A DNA stretch of 64,000 nt, taken from the NCBI RefSeq assembly GCF_001429245.1, contig NZ_LMJE01000009.1:361542-425541 (forward strand). The letters run 5' to 3'. Below the pieces are notes generated by a model. It did not search any database, was not told the origin of the DNA, and was given only the letters and a program-made list of their open reading frames with translations. The position numbers and the translations under genes were made by a program. The DNA comes from Rhizobium sp. Root274 (GTDB lineage: Bacteria > Pseudomonadota > Alphaproteobacteria > Rhizobiales > Rhizobiaceae). Numbering within the stretch: position 1 is the first letter of the stretch; every line of letters starts with the position of its first letter. Positions 18,543-26,913 of this stretch are shown in pieces.

Positions 18543-19481
18543 CATGCCGCCTTTGATGGCGAAGAGCAGAGCCGAGACCGAAAAGACGGAAATGACGGTG
18601 GTGATCAGGATGGTGGCGGATGCCCTCTCCTGCCAAACGCCGTATTGCTGGCCTATGACGAAGACATTCGTCGCGGTCGGAAGAGCGGCGAGCAGGATCG
18701 CCGTCTGCACCCAGAGCGGATCGAAATTGCCGACCGCACTCAGGACCAGGTAGACCAGGAGCGGGTGGAGGACGAGTTTGATCGGCACGATGTAGCCGAT
18801 CTCGGCCGGGATTCGCTTCAGCGGTCGCAATGCAAGCGTGACGCCCATGGCAAAGAGCGCACATGGGGCGGCGGCCTGGGCCAGATAATCGATCAGCCGC
18901 TGAAGGGCGAGCGGTGGCTCAAAGGCGAAGGCGGCCGCGAGAAAACCGATCAGCGTCGCAATGATGAAGGGATGCGTCAGGATCTTGCGCGCGACGTCCA
19001 GAGCCATTTGCGCCGGCGGTCTTTCATCGCCGCCAGCAAAAGCCATCAGCGCGGGGGCCGCGATGAAATGTGCGGCATTTTCGAAGCAGAAGACAAGCGC
19101 GACGGGGACGGCCGCCTTTTCGCCGAAGGCGAGAAGAGCAAGGCCCGGCCCCATATAGCCGATATTTCCGTAAGCCCCGGCGAGCGACTGCACGGTCGAT
19201 TCGGCGATATTGTTACCTCTGATATAGCGGCCGATGACAAAGACCAGGACGAAGATCGTGTAGGTGGCTGCGAGGCAGGCGGCTATGAAATCGATGCGGG
19301 TGAGCTGCTCGATCGGGGTGCGCGAGACGAGCTTGAAGAACAGAGCCGGCAGGGTGACGTAGATGACGAAGAAGTTCAGCCAGCCGAGGGCCTGGGCGGA
19401 GTGATCGCCAAGTCGGCCCGAGACATAGCCGATTAGGATCAGGCCGAAGAACGGCAATACCAGCGCGACGATGTCTGCCAT
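18519..19481 (-). CDS. AEC-family (auxin efflux carrier-like) transporter
   Basis: A 320-residue inner-membrane transporter with ten hydrophobic segments and the AEC/malate permease organisation. It starts MADIVALVLPFFGLILIGY and has YGNIGYMGPGLAL in the middle, where the family's conserved N-G crossover sits, and a second half with ATNVFVIGQQYGV. Family members move organic anions or auxin-like acids. The start has a good GGAGAGAGCC site. The last 24 bp overlap the end of the convergent UbiH-like gene. Confidence 0.88.
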   Translation of the reverse strand: MADIVALVLPFFGLILIGYVSGRLGDHSAQALGWLNFFVIYVTLPALFFKLVSRTPIEQLTRIDFIAACLAATYTIFVLVFVIGRYIRGNNIAESTVQSLAGAYGNIGYMGPGLALLAFGEKAAVPVALVFCFENAAHFIAAPALMAFAGGDERPPAQMALDVARKILTHPFIIATLIGFLAAAFAFEPPLALQRLIDYLAQAAAPCALFAMGVTLALRPLKRIPAEIGYIVPIKLVLHPLLVYLVLSAVGNFDPLWVQTAILLAALPTATNVFVIGQQYGVWQERASATILITTVISVFSVSALLFAIKGGMLPPDLFP

Positions 19482-19520
19482 CGGCTCTCTCCTTCTGGGC
19501 GCCCCGCGCGCCCGTCCGGC

Positions 19521-20267
19521 TTAGCCGATTTGCGACAGGATTGGAAAGGTTTGCTGGAACCAGATCGCCATGTCAGAGACATAGCCGAAAATGAAGGCGA
19601 GCCCGGTCACGACAAGCAGGCCGCCCATGACTTTTTCAACCAGGCCGAGATGGCGCCTGAAACGCACGAGAAAGCGCATGAAGGCGCCGGAGAAACCGGC
19701 GGCGATCCAGAAGGGCACGGCGAGCCCCAGCGAATAGATCGCGAGCAGAAGCGCGCCATCACCGACAGTTTCCTTCGACGCCGCAACCCCGAGGATGGCG
19801 CCGAGCACCGGCCCGATGCAAGGCGTCCAGCCGAAGGCGAAGGCGAGGCCCATCACATAGGCGCCGGACAAAGTCGCCGGCTTGCCGCCACCATTGAAGC
19901 GATATTCCGAAGACAGAAGCCCGAGCCGGAACACGCCGAGGAAGTTCAGACCCATGATGATGATGATAACGCCGCCGATTTTCGACAAGAGGTCCATGTG
20001 CTGGCGCAGCATGCCGCCGATCGTCGAGGCACCGGCACCCAGCGCCACGAAGACGGTCGCGAATCCGAGGGTGAAAACGAGCGAAGTGAGAAAAACGGTC
20101 CTCCGAGCGGCGGCGTTTTCGGCCTCTGCACCGCTACGAAACTGGTCCACCGAGATCCCGGCCATATAGCAGAGGTAAGGCGGCACCAGCGGCAGGACAC
20201 AGGGCGACAGAAAGGACAAGGCGCCGGCAAAAAGGGCGCTCAAGAAGGATATTTCGGCAATCGACAC
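19521..20267 (-). CDS. ccdA: Cytochrome c biogenesis protein CcdA
   Basis: CcdA carries reducing equivalents from cytoplasmic thioredoxin across the membrane to periplasmic cytochrome c assembly factors. The 248-residue product has six membrane segments. It has the two conserved membrane cysteines, one in SFLSPCVLPLVPPYLCYMAG and one in GWTPCIGPVLGAILG. The start is placed at a GTG (20267) with a well-spaced GGAG site; an ATG 63 bases upstream is in frame but has no such site. No thioredoxin-like CcmG partner is next to it. Confidence 0.9.
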   Translation of the reverse strand: MSIAEISFLSALFAGALSFLSPCVLPLVPPYLCYMAGISVDQFRSGAEAENAAARRTVFLTSLVFTLGFATVFVALGAGASTIGGMLRQHMDLLSKIGGVIIIIMGLNFLGVFRLGLLSSEYRFNGGGKPATLSGAYVMGLAFAFGWTPCIGPVLGAILGVAASKETVGDGALLLAIYSLGLAVPFWIAAGFSGAFMRFLVRFRRHLGLVEKVMGGLLVVTGLAFIFGYVSDMAIWFQQTFPILSQIG

Positions 20268-20388
20268 CAAATGCTCCTGCGGCTCGGATCGGGCCTTACG
20301 TAATCCCGCGAACCCTGGCTTGCCAATCACCTTTGTGTAGCCTGTGACAATAACGCAGATTTTTGCCCGGGAGGGTGCATTTTTGCGG

Positions 20389-20417
20389 TTGACCCGGTGG
20401 GGTCACCTGCCTATGTT
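20389..20417 (+). promoter_or_regulatory. Sigma-70-type promoter of tRNA-Lys
   Basis: TTGACC at 20389-20394 and TATGTT at 20412-20417 are separated by 17 bp. The -10 element ends 35 bp before the tRNA, consistent with a short leader. Confidence 0.65.
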
Positions 20418-20452
20418 CCGCGCACTTCTGAAGGCGGCGCCAAGCCGCCTGG

Positions 20453-20528
20453 GAGAGCGTAGCTCAGCCGGTAGAGCAACTGACTTTTAATCAGTAGGTC
20501 CAGGGTTCGAATCCCTGCGCTCTCACCA
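20453..20528 (+). tRNA. tRNA-Lys (anticodon UUU)
   Basis: A complete cloverleaf is visible. The 7-bp acceptor stem is GAGAGCG with CGCTCTC, the D arm contains AGCTCAG, and the anticodon stem ACTGA/TCAGT encloses loop CTTTTAA with anticodon TTT at 20486-20488. The T arm has GGTTCGAATCC, and CCA is encoded at 20526-20528. Confidence 0.99.
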
Positions 20529-20696
20529 CTTTCCGCAGTGTCCACACCGAAATCTTGGCCGTTTTCGCTCGGGTCGAATCTCCGATTCTAAACGTGCAAA
20601 TTTTGCCCCATCGATAAAAAGCGACCGATCGGTTTAGCCGAGATCCAACTGCCGCCATGCTAGAAATCGGTCCCGATAGGAACAGTGGGGTCCCAA

Positions 20697-20819
20697 ATGT
20701 GTATGATGATCGTGGTGATGATTGCCGCCGTATTCAGCATTCTGGCAATCAAGTTCTTGGACCATACCATCGGCGTCGGCCGGTTGACGGCCTCCCCGAG
20801 TGAGATTGCTCTGCGCTGA
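20697..20819 (+). CDS. Small membrane peptide, copy 1 of a tandem pair
   Basis: A 40-codon frame encoding one hydrophobic helix (MMIVVMIAAVFSILAIKFLD) followed by the pattern GVGRLTASPSEIA. It would be too short for ordinary gene finders. Support comes from clear similarity to the frame at 20959: both have M-I-V near the start, then V-SILA-K, and end with G-G-L-ASP. Function is unknown; a single-pass inner-membrane peptide is the simplest reading. Its own Shine-Dalgarno site is weak. Confidence 0.6.
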   Translation: MCMMIVVMIAAVFSILAIKFLDHTIGVGRLTASPSEIALR

Positions 20820-20958
20820 ACCCCATACCTCAGAATCACTACGTTGCAGATGTGCAACAGCGGCAGTATTACTAGGGGAACAAAGCCCCGTTATTTGCCA
20901 AACCGGAACTGCTTTCGCCGCAATTACGTTGTCGAACGACAGGCAGGAGCACAAAACA

Positions 20959-21084
20959 ATGAGAATGATCTTCGTCCTGCTGGTCGCTTCGGTGCTCAGC
21001 ATTCTGGCGTTCAAATATGCCAACAATTCTATGGGCGGCGGCGAGCTGATGGCCTCGCCCATGGACGCCGCACAAGAGTCCTGA
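20959..21084 (+). CDS. Small membrane peptide, copy 2 of a tandem pair
   Basis: A 41-codon frame, with helix MIFVLLVASVLSILAFKYA, then GGGELMASPMDAA. It is paralogous to the 20697 frame: SILA and ASP are identical, and the surrounding residues are similar. A GGAG site lies nine bases before the ATG. Upstream, a short perfect dyad (20844-20857) and a GGGG/CCCC hairpin could be control elements. No family is recognised. It ends 33 bp before the convergent cobQ stop. Confidence 0.7.
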   Translation: MRMIFVLLVASVLSILAFKYANNSMGGGELMASPMDAAQES

Positions 21085-21117
21085 CGCTCTGACGCGCGCC
21101 CGGGCGCGCGGCAGGCG

Positions 21118-22572
21118 TTAGCCGAGCAGCCCACTCAGCCAGTCTTTCGACAGATGTGTCTCGAGCTCGGCTGCGACATCGTCGAGCGCCGCATCGACGA
21201 TCGCCTGATAGTCCGTTCCGCCGCCGCGAATACCGAAACTTTCCAGAAGGCATTGGCGATAGACATCGCTTGAAAACAGCCCGTGCAGATAGGTGCCGGA
21301 GACGCGCCCGTCTCCCGAGGCAGCGCCATCCGGCCGTCCGTCAATCGCAACCGGCGCCCGCGTCCTGTCGGCCCCTTCGGTCACCCCGAGATGGATCTCA
21401 TAACCGTTAAGCGGCACGTCGTAATCGAGCGAATGCGCCCGGCTGTTGCGCACGGTTTTTTCCGCCGCCATGACCGTATCGACGTCAAGCAGGCCCAGCC
21501 CCTCGACCGTGACGGGAGCCCCTTCCAGACCCAAGGGATCGGCAACCGTGCGCCCCAGCATCTGATAGCCGCCACAGATCCCGATCACCCGCCCGCCCCG
21601 CTTCACATGCCCTGCCAGATCACGGTCCCAGCCATTCGCCCTGAATTCTGCGAGATCACCGATGGTCGATTTCGAACCCGGCAGAATGACCAGCCCCGCA
21701 TCGGCAGGCAGAGCATCCCCGCCGCGCACGAAGACAAGATCGACCTCCGGCTCCAGCCTCAGCGGATCGAGATCGTCGAAATTGGCAATCCGCGACAGCA
21801 CGGGAACGGCGATCTTGAGCGCTCCGCCCCCGCCCCGCGCCAACCGCTCCAAGACGACAGAATCTTCCGCCGGCAGACGGCTCGCCGCCTTCAGCCAGGG
21901 CACCACGCCGAAACAGGGCCAGCCGGTAAAGCCGCCGATTGCCGAGATGCCCTCGTCAAACAGCGTCACGTCGCCGCGAAACTTGTTGATGATATAGCCA
22001 GTGATTTGCCGCCGGTCCTCATCCGGCAGAATCGTATGCGTGCCGACCAAGGAAGCGATCACCCCGCCCCGGTCGATGTCGCCGACCAGTACGACCGGAA
22101 CGTCGGCCCGCGTCGCAAATCCCATGTTTGCGATGTCGCCGGCCCTGAGATTGATCTCAGCCGGCGAACCCGCACCCTCGACAATCACAAGGTCCCGGCC
22201 CTCTGACACTTGGCGAAAGCTATCCAGCACGGCCGCCATCAATTGCGGCTTCAGCCGCTGGTAATCGCGCCCCTTTGCCTGGCCGAAGACCTTGCCCTGC
22301 ACGATGATCTGGCTGCCCGTCTCGGTCTGGGGCTTCAACAGAACCGGATTCATATGCACGCTGGTCGGAATGCGCGCGGCCAGCGCCTGCAACCACTGCG
22401 CCCGGCCAATCTCTCCCCCATCATCGGAGACGGCGGCATTGTTCGACATGTTCTGCGGCTTGAACGGCGCGACATCAAGGCCCCGGTTTGAGGCGAGCCG
22501 GCAGAGACCGGCGACCAATATCGTCTTTCCGACATCCGAGCCCGTTCCCTGCAGCATTATCGCTTTCGTCAT
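21118..22572 (-). CDS. cobQ: Cobyric acid synthase CobQ
   Basis: CobQ amidates four carboxylates of adenosylcobyrinic a,c-diamide using glutamine and ATP, giving cobyric acid in the cobalamin pathway. The N-terminal dethiobiotin-synthase-like domain has the P-loop variant GTGSDVGKTILVAGLCR, then PFKPQNMSNNA. The C-terminal class-I amidotransferase domain has its cysteine in VIGICGGYQMLG and ends near GTYLHGLF. The start is the ATG giving MTKAIMLQG; the longer frame lacks support. 484 residues is normal. It is isolated from other cob genes here, but its product is needed by the corrinoid proteins later in the window. Confidence 0.95.
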   Translation of the reverse strand: MTKAIMLQGTGSDVGKTILVAGLCRLASNRGLDVAPFKPQNMSNNAAVSDDGGEIGRAQWLQALAARIPTSVHMNPVLLKPQTETGSQIIVQGKVFGQAKGRDYQRLKPQLMAAVLDSFRQVSEGRDLVIVEGAGSPAEINLRAGDIANMGFATRADVPVVLVGDIDRGGVIASLVGTHTILPDEDRRQITGYIINKFRGDVTLFDEGISAIGGFTGWPCFGVVPWLKAASRLPAEDSVVLERLARGGGGALKIAVPVLSRIANFDDLDPLRLEPEVDLVFVRGGDALPADAGLVILPGSKSTIGDLAEFRANGWDRDLAGHVKRGGRVIGICGGYQMLGRTVADPLGLEGAPVTVEGLGLLDVDTVMAAEKTVRNSRAHSLDYDVPLNGYEIHLGVTEGADRTRAPVAIDGRPDGAASGDGRVSGTYLHGLFSSDVYRQCLLESFGIRGGGTDYQAIVDAALDDVAAELETHLSKDWLSGLLG

Positions 22573-22816
22573 GCCGTCCTGTCCTGTCTGCGTCGCAAAC
22601 CCGTTGCCCTGTTTTCGCTGCATTTGCCGCGCTTCCGCCATGAAGGCAGCCGCAGATACGACACTGCGACAGCCTGTCGCGTCGATCCCGCTCGCAATCG
22701 TCAAATTGCGACAACCGATGGCGGTTTGTGATCTGGCGCAATCACGACGGAAGGATTATCTGCGACATCAAGACCGGCGCTCCGGAAGAGAGCGCGGCAC
22801 TTTCAAGGAAACACCC

Positions 22817-22945
22817 ATGCTCTACATCCTGCACAACCGCAATAGCCTCGCCATCGCCTGGAACGGGCGCGCTCCATCGGCAGCCCCGGTCGCCCGTTGG
22901 GAAATTCGTGATCCGCGCAAGCCGCTCGGTCTGAAGAAGGCCTGA
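22817..22945 (+). CDS. Small hypothetical protein (42 aa)
   Basis: A 42-residue frame beginning MLYILHNRNSLAIAWNGRAP, with an AAGGAA site six bases upstream. It contains tryptophans and a basic end (RDPRKPLGLKKA) and no membrane helix or signal peptide. It is divergent from cobQ. No family is recognised; the coding call rests on the ribosome site and sensible composition only. Confidence 0.5.
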   Translation: MLYILHNRNSLAIAWNGRAPSAAPVARWEIRDPRKPLGLKKA

Positions 22946-23582
22946 TCTTTCGTCTGAAGACGCTTGTGCCGCTTGGGCATCATCTGGATCCAAAACTGGA
23001 TGCCAGAAAAACAAACGCCCCGGGACGCAATACAGGATCCGGGGCGCAACCGCTGAATAGATCAACGGCACGTCCATCTATCGCTATAGGCGTTACCGGA
23101 TCGTTATCGCGGCACCATCCATTCACTTTTTTAGAATTTTTTTCAGCGGCGCCCCAAGCGGTGTCGAACCTGCATTTGCGCCGCAGTTGAGACAGCCGAC
23201 GTCTCAACTGGAAACGCGGCGACAGACCCTTGTCGCTCCAGCCGGTCCGGCTGCCTCACTCTTGTGCGTTATTACCTCCGACACCGCCCGAAATGCGGCA
23301 TATTAAGTCGCTGCAATGCTTTGCCGCGCCGCCGCCACCGGCCGCACCGCATGTCGGGAGGTTGATTTCTGAAATCAAAGACGTAGGCTAACCGGGCGAT
23401 ACGAGATCGGCTGGGGCTCGCGCTCCCAAAGACAAGATCCGAACGCGAGGAGTGCAGCGGCCGGCCAGACGCGATCGGACCGGGCATTCCCTGATGGAAA
23501 ACCATTGGCGGAGCGGTCAGCAGTAGCCGTCGCCGCCCGTCCCGATGAACGCTGCTAGATAAGACTGGGAGGTCTTAACTCC
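22946..23582. other. 637-bp non-coding stretch upstream of the quaternary-amine transporter
   Basis: No credible gene is seen. It contains a perfect 10-bp inverted repeat with 7-nt spacer (23184-23193 and 23201-23210), immediately followed by a 6-bp hairpin (23219-23236). Neither is followed by a T run, so they look more like operator or RNA structure than a terminator. A GGGAGG ribosome site precedes the transporter start. The length suggests a regulated promoter for the importer. Confidence 0.55.
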
Positions 23583-24581
23583 ATGAAGAAGCTCCTCGCT
23601 GCCACGCTTTTCGCCGCAGGCATTTACGCAGCCGCTGGGTCCGCCCAGGCTGCCGAATGCGGTGATGTATCGATCGCCGAAATGAACTGGGCCTCGGCCG
23701 GCGTCGCTGCCTATGTCGACAAGATCATCCTGGAAAGCGGCTATGGCTGCACCGTGACCGTCGTCACCGGTGACACCATGCCGACCTTTGCGTCGATGAA
23801 CGAAAAGGGCCAGCCCGACATCGCTCCGGAATTCTGGGTCAATGCCGTGCGCACCGCGCTTGACCAGGCTATCGCCGAAGGCCGCCTGATCCAGGCCGCT
23901 CCGCTCCTCTCCGACGGCGGTGTCGAAGGCTGGTGGATTCCGAAGTTCATCGCTGACGAACATCCTGATATCAAGACGGTCGAAGATGCCCTCAAGCATC
24001 CGGAACTCTTCCCGGCTCCGGAAGACCCGTCCAAGGGCGCTGTGACCAACTGCCCGTCGGGCTGGAACTGCCAGGTTTCCACTGCCAACCTCTACCGCGC
24101 GCTCGGCGCCAAGGATAAGGGCTTCGATCTGGTCGACACCGGTTCGGCTGCTGGCCTCGATGGCTCGATCGCCAACGCTTTTGAAAACAAGAAGGGCTGG
24201 CTCGGCTATTACTGGGCTCCGACCGCCATCCTCGGCAAGTACGAGATGGTCAAGCTCTCCTTCGGCGTAGACCATGACAAGGCCAACTGGGATGCCTGCA
24301 CCGCGGTTCCGGATTGCCCGGATCCGAAGGTCAATGCCTATCCGGTTTCTGACGTCTACACCGTCGTCACCAAGGGCTTTGCCGAAAAGGCCGGCGTTGC
24401 CATGGACTACGTGAAGACCCGCAAGTGGGACAACGCGACCGTCGGCAAGGTTCTCGCCTGGATGGAAGAAAACCAGGGCACCAACGAAGACGGCGCCAAG
24501 CACTTCCTCGAAACCTACCCGGAAATGTGGACCACTTGGGTTGCTCCGGAAGTTGCCGAAAAGGTCAAGGCTGCCCTCTGA
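23583..24581 (+). CDS. Quaternary-amine-type ABC transporter substrate-binding protein (OpuAC family)
   Basis: A periplasmic binding protein of the glycine betaine/OpuAC family, 332 residues. It starts with a clear signal peptide (MKKLLAATLFAAG to AQA-AE). Mature regions carry the aromatic-rich segments expected for a cation-pi cage binding trimethylammonium groups (APEFWVNAVR, GGVEGWWIPKF, GWLGYYWAPTA). Four cysteines in CPSGWNC and CTAVPDC could form disulfides. Gene order (binding protein, permease, ATPase) and the adjoining betaine-homocysteine methyltransferase suggest betaine, proline betaine, choline or TMAO as substrate. The exact ligand cannot be decided from sequence. A hairpin after the stop probably favours expression of this subunit. 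Confidence 0.88.
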   Translation: MKKLLAATLFAAGIYAAAGSAQAAECGDVSIAEMNWASAGVAAYVDKIILESGYGCTVTVVTGDTMPTFASMNEKGQPDIAPEFWVNAVRTALDQAIAEGRLIQAAPLLSDGGVEGWWIPKFIADEHPDIKTVEDALKHPELFPAPEDPSKGAVTNCPSGWNCQVSTANLYRALGAKDKGFDLVDTGSAAGLDGSIANAFENKKGWLGYYWAPTAILGKYEMVKLSFGVDHDKANWDACTAVPDCPDPKVNAYPVSDVYTVVTKGFAEKAGVAMDYVKTRKWDNATVGKVLAWMEENQGTNEDGAKHFLETYPEMWTTWVAPEVAEKVKAAL

Positions 24582-24602
24582 CCTCATGGTCTATCGACTG
24601 AA

Positions 24603-24632
24603 TGCGGCGGGTGTATCACCCGCCGCAATTTT
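24603..24632 (+). terminator. Intercistronic hairpin between binding protein and permease genes
   Basis: A near-perfect 11-bp stem with a TAT loop (24603-24613 and 24617-24627) is followed by AATTTT. It lies 21 bp after the binding-protein stop and 190 bp before the permease, the usual place for a partial terminator or mRNA-stabilising hairpin that raises binding-protein levels. Confidence 0.7.
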
Positions 24633-24818
24633 CACGAAGCGGCGTGCCGCATTGCGCCATTCGAAAGCTCCCGACGTCGCAGATGGCATGAATTCCCAAA
24701 GGGAACTCGGTTAGCCTGTCGTTCGTGATGCGGACCGAGGCGACAGATGCAACGCCGCGAACGCCCTCGCCGCACCCCCGGGTGTTTTCAACGAGCAAGG
24801 GTCGATAAGGGGACAAAA

Positions 24819-25733
24819 ATGGCTTCGACTTTATGCAATTATCTGCCGGAACTGCTGTGCAAGTTTCCGGCGATCGACCAGACGCTCATGCGTGGCGTGC
24901 GCAAGACCGTCGATGACAGCTTCAAAAGCTTTGTGCGCGCCTACGGCAACGTCATCGACGCGCTGACGACGCCCCTGCAGCACTTTCTGAACGGGCTGGA
25001 GTCACTCTTCGTCAACACCCCGTGGTTCATCATCCTCGCGGTCATGGTCGCGGTGGTTTATCTCGCCAGCCGCAATATGCGCATCGTCGGCGTCACCGTG
25101 ATCGGCATGCTCTTCATCGGCCTAGTCGGGCTGTGGGAGGACACGATGATCACGCTGGCGATCGTCACCGTCTCCACCCTTCTTGCCATCGTCATCGGCA
25201 TCCCGATCGGCATCCTGATGGCGCGCTCCGACCGTGCGCAATCGGTCGTCAATCCTATTCTCGACGTCATGCAGACGCTGCCGAGCTTCGTCTACCTGAT
25301 CCCGGTCGTGATGATCTTCGGCATCGGCAAGGTCCCGGGGGTCATCGCCGTCGTCATCTATGCCGTGCCGCCGATGATCCGCCTCACCAATCTCGGCATC
25401 CGCCTCGTCGATCGTGAAGTGCTGGAAGCCGCAGACGCCTTCGGCTCGTCGCCCGGCCAGAAGCTGATGAACGTGCAGATCCCGCTGGCACTTCCGACCG
25501 TCATGGCCGGCATCAACCAGACCATCATGATGTCGCTTGCCATGGTCGTCGTCGCCTCGATGATCGGCGTCGGCGGTCTCGGCAAGAACGTGCTTCAGGC
25601 CATCTCGAACCAGTTCCTGACGATCGGTTTCCTCAACGGCTTCGCGCTCGTCGCGATCGCCATCATCTTCGACCGCACCAGCCAGGCATATGGCAAGCGC
25701 CTTCAGCGCCACACGGAGGTTGTCCATGGCTAG
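24819..25733 (+). CDS. Quaternary-amine-type ABC transporter permease (ProW family)
   Basis: A 304-residue inner-membrane permease of the ProW/OpuAB type. An N-terminal soluble part with three cysteines or nearby hydrophobics (MASTLCNYLPELLCKF) precedes about six helices. The EAA coupling loop is EAADAFGSSPGQKLMNVQIP near residue 205, with the expected P-A-P continuation. The start is fixed by an AAGGGG site just before the ATG at 24819. The ATPase gene begins 8 bp inside its end, so the two are translationally coupled. Confidence 0.92.
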   Translation: MASTLCNYLPELLCKFPAIDQTLMRGVRKTVDDSFKSFVRAYGNVIDALTTPLQHFLNGLESLFVNTPWFIILAVMVAVVYLASRNMRIVGVTVIGMLFIGLVGLWEDTMITLAIVTVSTLLAIVIGIPIGILMARSDRAQSVVNPILDVMQTLPSFVYLIPVVMIFGIGKVPGVIAVVIYAVPPMIRLTNLGIRLVDREVLEAADAFGSSPGQKLMNVQIPLALPTVMAGINQTIMMSLAMVVVASMIGVGGLGKNVLQAISNQFLTIGFLNGFALVAIAIIFDRTSQAYGKRLQRHTEVVHG

Positions 25734-26778
25734 TCACGGCATTGAAATCAAGAACCTTTACAAGATCTTCGGCCCCAATGGCGGCGCCCATATCGAAGCG
25801 GTTAAGGCCGGCGTCTCGAAATCGGAGTTGAACGAGAAGCACGGTCACGTGCTGGGGCTCAAGGACATCAACATCTCCATGCCCGCCGGAGGCATCACCG
25901 TCGTCATGGGGCTGTCAGGCTCGGGCAAGTCGACGCTGATCCGCCATATCAACCGGCTGATCGAGCCGACATCGGGCGAAGTCCTCTATGACGGCGTCGA
26001 TGTCTGTCAGATGAACCAGCTGGAACTGCGCGAATTCCGCCGCCACAAGACGGCGATGGTGTTCCAGAAATTCGCCCTCCTGCCCCATCGCACGGTGCTC
26101 GAAAACACCGTCTACGGCCTCGACATTCAGGGCATGCCCAGGGCACAGAGCGAGGAAATCGGCCGCCGCTGGATCGATCGGGTCGGCCTCGCCGGCTTCG
26201 AAAGCCACTACCCCAACCAGCTCTCGGGCGGCATGCAGCAGCGCGTGGGCTTGGCCCGGGCACTCTCCAACGATGCCGATATCCTGCTGATGGACGAAGC
26301 CTATTCGGCGCTTGACCCGCTGATCCGCGTCGACATGCAGACCGTGCTCCTCGACCTGCAGCAGGAATTGAAGAAGACTGTCGTCTTCATCACCCACGAT
26401 CTCGACGAAGCGCTCCGCCTCGGCGACAAGATCGCCATCCTGCGCGATGGCCAGGTCATCCAGCAGGGTTCTGGCCAGGATATCGTCCTGCAGCCGGCAG
26501 ACGACTACATCTCGGCCTTCGTCAAGGAAGTGAACCGCGGTCGCGTCATCATGCTCGGCACCATCATGTCGCCCTCGACGATGGCTGGCGAAGGCCTGCA
26601 GCTGCCGAGCGACATGGTTCTGGAAACAGCGGCCCGGATGATGACCGAAGCGCGCCAGACCAGCGCCAATGTCATTGATGAAGCAGGCCAGCCCGTCGGT
26701 CATGTCGATCTGCAACAGATCATCGGCGCCATGGTCACGCCCAAAAGCCACGAAGACAACCAGATCGCCGCCGAGTAA
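25726..26778 (+). CDS. Quaternary-amine-type ABC transporter ATPase (ProV family)
   Basis: A 350-residue ATPase energising the betaine-type importer. Walker A is GLSGSGKST near residue 62, the signature is LSGGMQQRVGLARAL near 165, and Walker B is DILLMDEAYSALDP near 185. The typical ProV start region is present (IEIKNLYKIFG), as is a C-terminal regulatory stretch resembling half a CBS domain (TSANVIDEAGQPVGHVDL). In related transporters CBS domains sense ionic strength. The start overlaps the permease stop by 8 bp. A strong terminator follows, ending the transporter operon. Confidence 0.93.
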   Translation: MASHGIEIKNLYKIFGPNGGAHIEAVKAGVSKSELNEKHGHVLGLKDINISMPAGGITVVMGLSGSGKSTLIRHINRLIEPTSGEVLYDGVDVCQMNQLELREFRRHKTAMVFQKFALLPHRTVLENTVYGLDIQGMPRAQSEEIGRRWIDRVGLAGFESHYPNQLSGGMQQRVGLARALSNDADILLMDEAYSALDPLIRVDMQTVLLDLQQELKKTVVFITHDLDEALRLGDKIAILRDGQVIQQGSGQDIVLQPADDYISAFVKEVNRGRVIMLGTIMSPSTMAGEGLQLPSDMVLETAARMMTEARQTSANVIDEAGQPVGHVDLQQIIGAMVTPKSHEDNQIAAE

Positions 26779-26800
26779 TAGAAGGCCCGATCAAGATGCT

Positions 26801-26835
26801 ACGGCCTCGCCCTCGGCGGGGCCGTTTCGCTTTTT
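26801..26835 (+). terminator. Rho-independent terminator after the importer operon
   Basis: An 11-bp stem with one G-T pair and a CTC loop (26801-26811 with 26815-26825) is followed by a T-rich tail ending in five T (26831-26835). It separates the transporter from bmt transcriptionally. Confidence 0.88.
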
Positions 26836-26866
26836 GCCGTCGCCTGGAAAACCGCAATTGAAATCA

Positions 26867-26886
26867 CATAAAGACTTCTTTATATG
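26867..26886 (+). promoter_or_regulatory. Palindromic operator-like site upstream of bmt
   Basis: ATAAAG at 26868-26873 and CTTTAT at 26878-26883 form a perfect dyad around ACTT, extended on the right by ATG. From memory it resembles the ATAAAG-centred operators described for ArsR-type SAH/SAM-responsive regulators of methionine genes in alphaproteobacteria; that match is an inference. It lies 30 bp before the bmt start. Confidence 0.5.
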
Positions 26887-26913
26887 ATTGAGGAAATCAT
26901 CAGAGGATCCACC

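Noticed and set aside
22573..22816. Cobalamin riboswitch upstream of cobQ
   Set aside because: No B12 box or conserved riboswitch core was found in the gap before cobQ, nor in the corrinoid control region.
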